A DNA stretch of 64,000 nucleotides from Myxococcus sp. CA023 (GTDB lineage Bacteria > Myxococcota > Myxococcia > Myxococcales > Myxococcaceae), in the NCBI RefSeq assembly GCF_010998615.1, contig NZ_JAAEAH010000003.1:1-64000 (forward strand), written 5' to 3'. A program made the position numbers and the translations under genes. The notes below the pieces were generated by a model. It was given only the letters and a program-made list of their open reading frames with translations, had not been told where the DNA came from and did not search any database. Shown here in pieces: positions 59,203-64,000 of the stretch; the stretch's first letter is position 1; each line of letters starts with the position of its first letter.

Positions 59203-62200
59203 ATGACCGATACCACTGAACTTTCGAAGGCCTACGAGCCCACCGAGGTCGAGGCTCGCCGCTACGCGTTCTGGCTGGAGCGCAACTACTTCCGCGCCGA
59301 GGCGCCTTCCGACAAGCCGCCGTTCTCCATGGTGCTGCCGCCGCCCAACGTCACGGGCAGCCTGCACATCGGTCATGCGCTGACGGCCACCATCCAGGAC
59401 ATCCTCATCCGCTGGAAGCGGATGAGCGGCTTCAACGCCCTGTGGCTCCCAGGTACGGACCACGCCGGCATCGCCACTCAGATGGTGGTGGAGCGGGAGC
59501 TGAAGCAGACGGAGGGCAAGAGCCGCCACGACCTGGGCCGCGAGGCCTTCCTCGAGCGCGTCTGGGAGTGGAAGGGCAAGTTCGGCGCTCGTATCGGCGA
59601 GCAGCATCGCTACCTGGGCGCGTCCCTGGACTGGAGCCGCGAGCGCTTCACCATGGACGAGCAGTCCTCCGCCGCGGTGCGCGAGGTCTTTGTCCGGCTG
59701 TACGAAGAGGGCCTGATGTACCGGGCCCAGAAGCTCATCAACTGGTGTCCTTCGTGCCACACGGCGCTCAGCGACCTGGAAGTGGAACACCAGGAGAAGA
59801 ACGGCTCCATCTGGCACATCCGCTACCCGGTGAAGGACACCGACCGCACGCTCACCGTGGCCACCACGCGCCCGGAGACCATGCTGGGCGACACCGCCGT
59901 GGCCGTCCATCCGGAGGACGAGCGCTACCAGGACCTGATTGGCAAGCACGTGGTGCTGCCGCTCAGCGGTCGCGAGATTCCCATCATCGCGGACGCCGAA
60001 CTGGTGGATCCGAAGTTCGGCACCGGCGTGGTGAAGGTCACGCCCGCGCACGACTTCAACGACTACCAGACGGGCCTGCGTCACAAGTTGCCGATGCTGT
60101 CCATCTTGGACGAATCGGCCCGGATGACGAAGGAGACCGGCAAGTACGCCGGTATGGACCGCTTCGAGGCGCGCAAGCAGGTGCTGGCGGACCTCCAGGA
60201 GCAGGGCCTGCTGGAGAAGGAGGAGCCGCACAAGCTGTCCGTCGGCACGTGCCAGCGCAGCACCACGGTGGTGGAGCCGCGCCTGTCGCCGCAGTGGTTC
60301 GTGAAGATTGAACCGCTGGCAAAGCCGGCCATCGAGGCGGTGGAGCAGGGCCGCACGAAGTTCGTCCCCGAGTCATGGACGAACACCTACTTCCACTGGA
60401 TGCGCAACATCCACGACTGGTGTGTCAGCCGCCAGCTCTGGTGGGGCCACCAGATTCCCGCGTACTACTGCACCGCGTGCAGCCCTCGGTTGGGGGACGA
60501 CACCGACCTGCCGCTGGATTCCGCGACGGTGAAGGTGGGCGGCGTGGACTTCGCGCGCGCGGAGCCGATTGTCGCGCGTGAGCAGCCCTCGTCCTGCCCG
60601 AAGTGCGGCGGCGCCACGTTCATCCAGGACCCGGACGTGCTGGACACGTGGTTCTCGTCCGCGCTGTGGCCCTTCTCCACGCTGGGCTGGCCGCGCAACA
60701 CGCCGGACCTCCAGACGTTCTACCCGACGTCCGTCATGGAGACGGGCCACGACATCATCTTCTTCTGGGTCGCCCGGATGATGATGATGGGCCTGCACTT
60801 CATGGGGGATGTGCCCTTCCGCACCGTGTACCTGCACGCGATGGTGCGCGACGAGAAGGGCGAGAAGATGTCGAAGACGAAGAAGAACGTCATCGACCCC
60901 TTGGACGTCATCCTCGGCGCCCCCGCGGACAAGCTTGAGCCGACGCTCAGGAACAAGTTCCCGCAGGGCATGCCTGCCTTCGGCGCGGACGCGCTGCGCT
61001 TCACGCTCGCGTCGCTCACCCAGCAGGGCCGGGACATCAAGCTGTCCATGGACCGGATGGCTGGCTACAAGGCCTTCTGCAACAAGCTGTGGAACGCCAG
61101 CCGCTTCGCCCTGATGAACATGGGCGAGTTCGCGCTGGATGAGCGTCCGCTGAAGGAGCGTCCGTTGACGCTGGCGGACCGCTGGATTCTCTCGCGGCTC
61201 CAGCGCGCCACCACCGAGGCCCGCGCCTCGCTGGAGACGTACGGCTTCGCCGAGGCCGCGTCCACGCTGTACCAGTTCCTGTGGGCCGAGTTCTGCGACT
61301 GGTACATCGAGCTGGCCAAGGGCTCGCTCTACGGCACCGATGAGCAGGCGAAGGACTCCGCGCGCGCGGTGCTGGTGTACTCGCTGGATCGCATCCTGCG
61401 GCTGCTCCACCCGTTCATGCCGTTCATTACCGAGGAGATCTGGCAGAAGCTGCCGATGTCCCGGTCGGTGGACAGCATCATGATCGCGTCGTACCCGGAG
61501 CCCGACGCGGACCTGGTGGACGAGGCCGCCGAGGCGGAGATGGCCCCGGTCATCGCCTCCATCGAGGGCCTGCGCACCATCCGCGGCGAGAGCAACCTGT
61601 CGCCCGCGACGAAGGTGAAGGCGGTGGTGCAGAGCCCGGACGCTCGCACGCGCGAACTGCTGGAGCGCTGGCGCGCGTACCTGATGCCGCTGGCCGGCCT
61701 GTCCGACGTGGAGATTGGCGCGCCCGGCACCAAGCCGCCGCAGGCCGCCGCCTTCGTGGGCACGAACCTGGAAATCTACGTGCCGCTGGCGGGTCTCATC
61801 GACCTGGACGCGGAACGCGACCGCCTCCGCAAGGAGATTGCGCGCACCGAGCAGGAGGCCGCCGGTGTGCTGCGCAAGCTGGAGAACCCCAACTTCGTGG
61901 CCAAGGCGCCCCCGGACGTGGTCGAGAAGGACCGCGCCCGCGTGGAGGAGTTGAAGGAGCGCAAGGCCAAGCTTCAGGACCATCTGCAGCGCATTGCCCC
62001 GGAGCCCGCCATGCCCGCAGCGCCGCCGTCCGAGAGCAGCAAGCCGACCGAAAGCGTTGAGCCGACCGAGGCAGACATCGCGACCGAAGCCGACGTCGCG
62101 ACCGAGCCCATCACACCGCCCGAGAGCCCTGCTCCATTAGAGACGCCGCCTCCAGCCGAGGGAGGCGCTGAATACGAGACGCTCGCCGAGTCCACCGAGG

Positions 62201-63027
62201 AGGAGGAGGCTGCCGCCGCTCCGGCCGAGGTGAAGGCCGCGCCGGATGCGGAAGCCGAGGGGAACGTCGACCTGGCGGAGGAGTTGAAGGACGAGCTCGA
62301 GGCCGTGGGCGGCGTGCCCGAAGCCGCGGACCCCCAGGTGCAGGAGGCTCTGGAGAAGCTGCGCGCGGGGACGAAGGAAGGCCTGTCTCCGGCCGACCAT
62401 CATGACCTCGGCGTTGCGTATATGAGCATGGGCCTCGTCGACGACGCGATGCGGGAGTTCAACACGGCGCGCGCCGGTGGCGACGCCCGTGAGGTGCCCG
62501 CCGCCGAGCAGACAGTGGCCTCCACCGCGAAGGCCGTGGTGAAGGCCACCCTGGCCGCCGTGAAGAAGGCGTCGTCCATCGCGAAGGATACGGTGGTGGA
62601 GGCTGTCTCCGCTTCCGGCGAGGACGAGGAGCCTGCCGCTCCGGCGAAGGCGCGTCCCGCGAAGAAGGCCGCGGGCAAGAAGGCGCCTGCCGCCGCGAAG
62701 AAGGCGCCGGCCCAGAAGGCCGCGGGCGCGAAGGGCGCTGCCAAGAAGGCCGCTGCGAAGAAGGCTCCGGCGAAGAAGGCTCCGGCCAAGGCTGCTTCGA
62801 AGAAGTCCGCCGCGAAGAAGGCGCCTGCCAAGGGCGCGGCGAAGAAGGCCGCTGCGAAGAAGGCTCCGGCCAAGGTCGCCGCGAAGAAGGCTGCCACGAA
62901 GAAGGGGGCCGCGAAGAAGATCGCTGCCGCCAGCAAGAAGCCGGTGAAGAAGGCGGCGGGCCGGAAGGCTCCCGCGAAGAAGGGCACCGGGGCGAAACCC
63001 AAGGCGCGGGCAAAGGCCCGGCGGTAG
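59203..63027 (+). CDS. valS: Valyl-tRNA synthetase with acidic/TPR/histone-H1-like C-terminal tail
   Basis: Protein of 1274 residues. Residues 1 to about 930 are a complete class I ValRS: HIGH motif in SLHIGHALT, editing domain with [24 protein letters not shown] signature in [10 protein letters not shown], anticodon-binding domain and the C-terminal coiled coil ([14 protein letters not shown]). It charges tRNA-Val. Beyond about 930 comes a tail of about 340 residues: acidic Pro/Glu/Thr-rich, a TPR-like unit ([20 protein letters not shown]), then Lys/Ala-rich AKKAPAKKA repeats like histone H1. This tail could bind nucleic acid. The ATG has no ribosome site and follows a terminator by 2 nt; the start is nonetheless at the usual family position. 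Confidence 0.9.
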   Translation: MTDTTELSKAYEPTEVEARRYAFWLERNYFRAEAPSDKPPFSMVLPPPNVTGSLHIGHALTATIQDILIRWKRMSGFNALWLPGTDHAGIATQMVVERELKQTEGKSRHDLGREAFLERVWEWKGKFGARIGEQHRYLGASLDWSRERFTMDEQSSAAVREVFVRLYEEGLMYRAQKLINWCPSCHTALSDLEVEHQEKNGSIWHIRYPVKDTDRTLTVATTRPETMLGDTAVAVHPEDERYQDLIGKHVVLPLSGREIPIIADAELVDPKFGTGVVKVTPAHDFNDYQTGLRHKLPMLSILDESARMTKETGKYAGMDRFEARKQVLADLQEQGLLEKEEPHKLSVGTCQRSTTVVEPRLSPQWFVKIEPLAKPAIEAVEQGRTKFVPESWTNTYFHWMRNIHDWCVSRQLWWGHQIPAYYCTACSPRLGDDTDLPLDSATVKVGGVDFARAEPIVAREQPSSCPKCGGATFIQDPDVLDTWFSSALWPFSTLGWPRNTPDLQTFYPTSVMETGHDIIFFWVARMMMMGLHFMGDVPFRTVYLHAMVRDEKGEKMSKTKKNVIDPLDVILGAPADKLEPTLRNKFPQGMPAFGADALRFTLASLTQQGRDIKLSMDRMAGYKAFCNKLWNASRFALMNMGEFALDERPLKERPLTLADRWILSRLQRATTEARASLETYGFAEAASTLYQFLWAEFCDWYIELAKGSLYGTDEQAKDSARAVLVYSLDRILRLLHPFMPFITEEIWQKLPMSRSVDSIMIASYPEPDADLVDEAAEAEMAPVIASIEGLRTIRGESNLSPATKVKAVVQSPDARTRELLERWRAYLMPLAGLSDVEIGAPGTKPPQAAAFVGTNLEIYVPLAGLIDLDAERDRLRKEIARTEQEAAGVLRKLENPNFVAKAPPDVVEKDRARVEELKERKAKLQDHLQRIAPEPAMPAAPPSESSKPTESVEPTEADIATEADVATEPITPPESPAPLETPPPAEGGAEYETLAESTEEEEAAAAPAEVKAAPDAEAEGNVDLAEELKDELEAVGGVPEAADPQVQEALEKLRAGTKEGLSPADHHDLGVAYMSMGLVDDAMREFNTARAGGDAREVPAAEQTVASTAKAVVKATLAAVKKASSIAKDTVVEAVSASGEDEEPAAPAKARPAKKAAGKKAPAAAKKAPAQKAAGAKGAAKKAAAKKAPAKKAPAKAASKKSAAKKAPAKGAAKKAAAKKAPAKVAAKKAATKKGAAKKIAAASKKPVKKAAGRKAPAKKGTGAKPKARAKARR
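62640..63027 (+). repeat. Lys/Ala/Pro repeat region (histone-H1-like tail of ValRS)
   Basis: Repeated GCGAAGAAGGC(C/G) units code AKKA(P/A)AKK patterns with no acidic residues over about 110 codons after the last acidic block. It resembles the basic tails of bacterial histone-like and H1-like proteins. Confidence 0.85.
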
Positions 63028-63038
63028 CAGGAGGAGAC

Positions 63039-63923
63039 GTGCAGCAGCAGGATTACCTCGACCGGCTCATCGCGCTCGCACTCGATGAGGACCTGGGGGC
63101 GGCGGGTGACGTCACCTCGCAGGCCCTCATCCCTCCTGACTACGAGGGCAGCGCGGAACTGGTCGCCAAGGAGCAGTTGGTGCTCGCGGGACTGGATGCC
63201 TTCGTCCGTGTCTTCAAGACGGTCGACCCGCACGTCGAGGTGGAGCTGTTGCGCCGCGACGGTCAGGAGATCAAACCGAAGATGGTCGCCGCGCGGTGTC
63301 ACGGGCGGATGCGCTCGCTGCTCGCGGCGGAGCGCACCGCGCTCAACATCGTGCAGCGGGCCGCGGGCATCGCGACGCTGGCGCAGCAGGCCGTCACGTC
63401 CGTGCGTGGCTCCAATCTGCGCGTCCTGGACACGCGGAAGACGCCGCCGGGAATGCGCACGGTGGCCAAGGAGGCCGTCCGCATGGGCGGTGCCTCCAAC
63501 CACCGCTTCGGCCTCTTCGACGGCGTCCTCATCAAGGACAACCACATCGCCGCCGTGGGTGGTTCCATCGCGGAGGCGCTGCGCCGTGCGAAGCTCAACG
63601 GGCCTCGGCTGACGAAGGTCGAAATCGAGGTCACCAACCTCAAGCAGCTCGCGGAGGCCATCGAGCACGGTGCCGACGTGGTGATGCTCGACAACATGGA
63701 CGACGCGCAGATTCGCGAGGCCGTGAAGCTGGCGGCGGGCCGCGTGCCGCTCGAGGTGTCTGGCGGCGTCACGCTGGACCGGCTGCCGCGGTTGGCGAAG
63801 CTGGGCATCGACTTCGTGTCCATGGGCGCGCTGACGCACTCCGCGCGGGCCATGGACCTGTCGTTGGAAATCACCGCCGCGGCGAAGCGGCCCGCGCGCA
63901 GCAAGCAGCCGAAGCCGGCGTAG
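63039..63923 (+). CDS. nadC: Quinolinate (nicotinate-nucleotide) phosphoribosyltransferase
   Basis: Protein of 294 residues, NadC, which turns quinolinate and PRPP into nicotinate mononucleotide in de novo NAD synthesis. Typical motifs: EDLGAAGDVTSQALIPPD, AERTALNIVQRAAGIATLA, LDTRKTPPGMR, KEAVRMGGASNHRFGLFDGV, LIKDNHIAAVGG, and VEVTN-type IEVTNLKQLAEAIEHGADV; the end GVTLDRLPRLAKLGIDFVSM is also standard. GTG 63039 has AGGAGG just upstream. It follows valS by 11 bp, so both are co-transcribed. Confidence 0.96.
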   Translation: MQQQDYLDRLIALALDEDLGAAGDVTSQALIPPDYEGSAELVAKEQLVLAGLDAFVRVFKTVDPHVEVELLRRDGQEIKPKMVAARCHGRMRSLLAAERTALNIVQRAAGIATLAQQAVTSVRGSNLRVLDTRKTPPGMRTVAKEAVRMGGASNHRFGLFDGVLIKDNHIAAVGGSIAEALRRAKLNGPRLTKVEIEVTNLKQLAEAIEHGADVVMLDNMDDAQIREAVKLAAGRVPLEVSGGVTLDRLPRLAKLGIDFVSMGALTHSARAMDLSLEITAAAKRPARSKQPKPA

Positions 63924-63935
63924 CGCGCGTACACG

Positions 63936-63962
63936 GAGGCGCTCCTGGCTCCAGCGCCTCCG
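63936..63962. terminator. Hairpin after nadC
   Basis: GGAGGCGCT (63936-63944), a 9-nt loop, and AGCGCCTCC (63954-63962) form a perfect 9-bp stem 12 nt after the nadC stop. There is no T-run, so termination is likely but could be factor-assisted. Confidence 0.5.
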
Positions 63963-64000
63963 CGTCGAAGGGCGTCCCGGCATCCCGCCTGGACGCGCGG

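Overview
The window is high-GC chromosomal DNA from a myxobacterium, most likely Myxococcus or a close relative. The evidence is GC-rich third codon positions, frequent GTG starts, and a right-hand block (orphan groEL, lipoprotein, histidine kinase, encapsulin cargo ferritin, GGDEF regulator, CheW-like protein, RomR, ValRS, NadC) whose content and order match what I recall of the Myxococcus xanthus groEL2-encC-romR-valS neighbourhood.

Layout. 1-4.95 kb is accessory: the edge of an IS3-type transposase gene, an SMC/YhaN-like ATPase, a short-chain dehydrogenase, a 15-codon stump of an aldo/keto reductase and a RibD/DHFR-like reductase. 4.97-32.34 kb is one compact minus-strand run of 18 genes, many joined by ATGA or GTGA overlaps. 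It encodes an extracellular contractile injection system (eCIS): terminator/cap (DUF4255), two sheath-like proteins, two tube proteins, an Afp7-like tube-cap protein, a split VgrG (gpD plus gpV), gp25, gpJ and tail-protein-I baseplate parts, an AAA+ ATPase, and several eCIS-associated proteins of unknown role, one with a C-terminal membrane hairpin. Read divergently from 32.56 kb is a 2701-residue protein. It has a disordered N-terminus, coiled coil, annexin-type GTDE repeats, a hydrophobic membrane region, a 28-residue repeat, and a C-terminal adenosine-deaminase-family domain with recognisable metal and catalytic motifs. A partner gene overlaps its stop codon and looks like a DsbA-type thioredoxin fold without its cysteines. 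This eCIS plus putative annexin/deaminase effector is the most interesting system in the window.

41.7-47.1 kb is a lower-GC, decayed accessory strip: a beheaded HEIGH-type metallopeptidase, an unknown protein, small ORFs, an FHA-sigma54 activator, a GHKL ATPase gene cut by an IS5-type transposase fragment, a DUF1993 gene and a 46-bp IS relic. It ends at the 3' side of a tRNA-Sec gene (selC), a classic integration target. 47.2-64 kb is conserved chromosome: a TetR/epimerase divergon with a double-palindrome operator, a TPR-zincin protein, a lone receiver, a CIRCE-controlled groEL, signalling and motility genes (romR), encC, a valyl-tRNA synthetase carrying a long acidic/TPR/histone-H1-like tail, and nadC.

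How the genes work together: the minus-strand operon should build a contractile nanotube, and the divergent plus-strand pair is the best candidate for its payload and payload partner. Function assignments rest on motifs read by eye; no database search was run.
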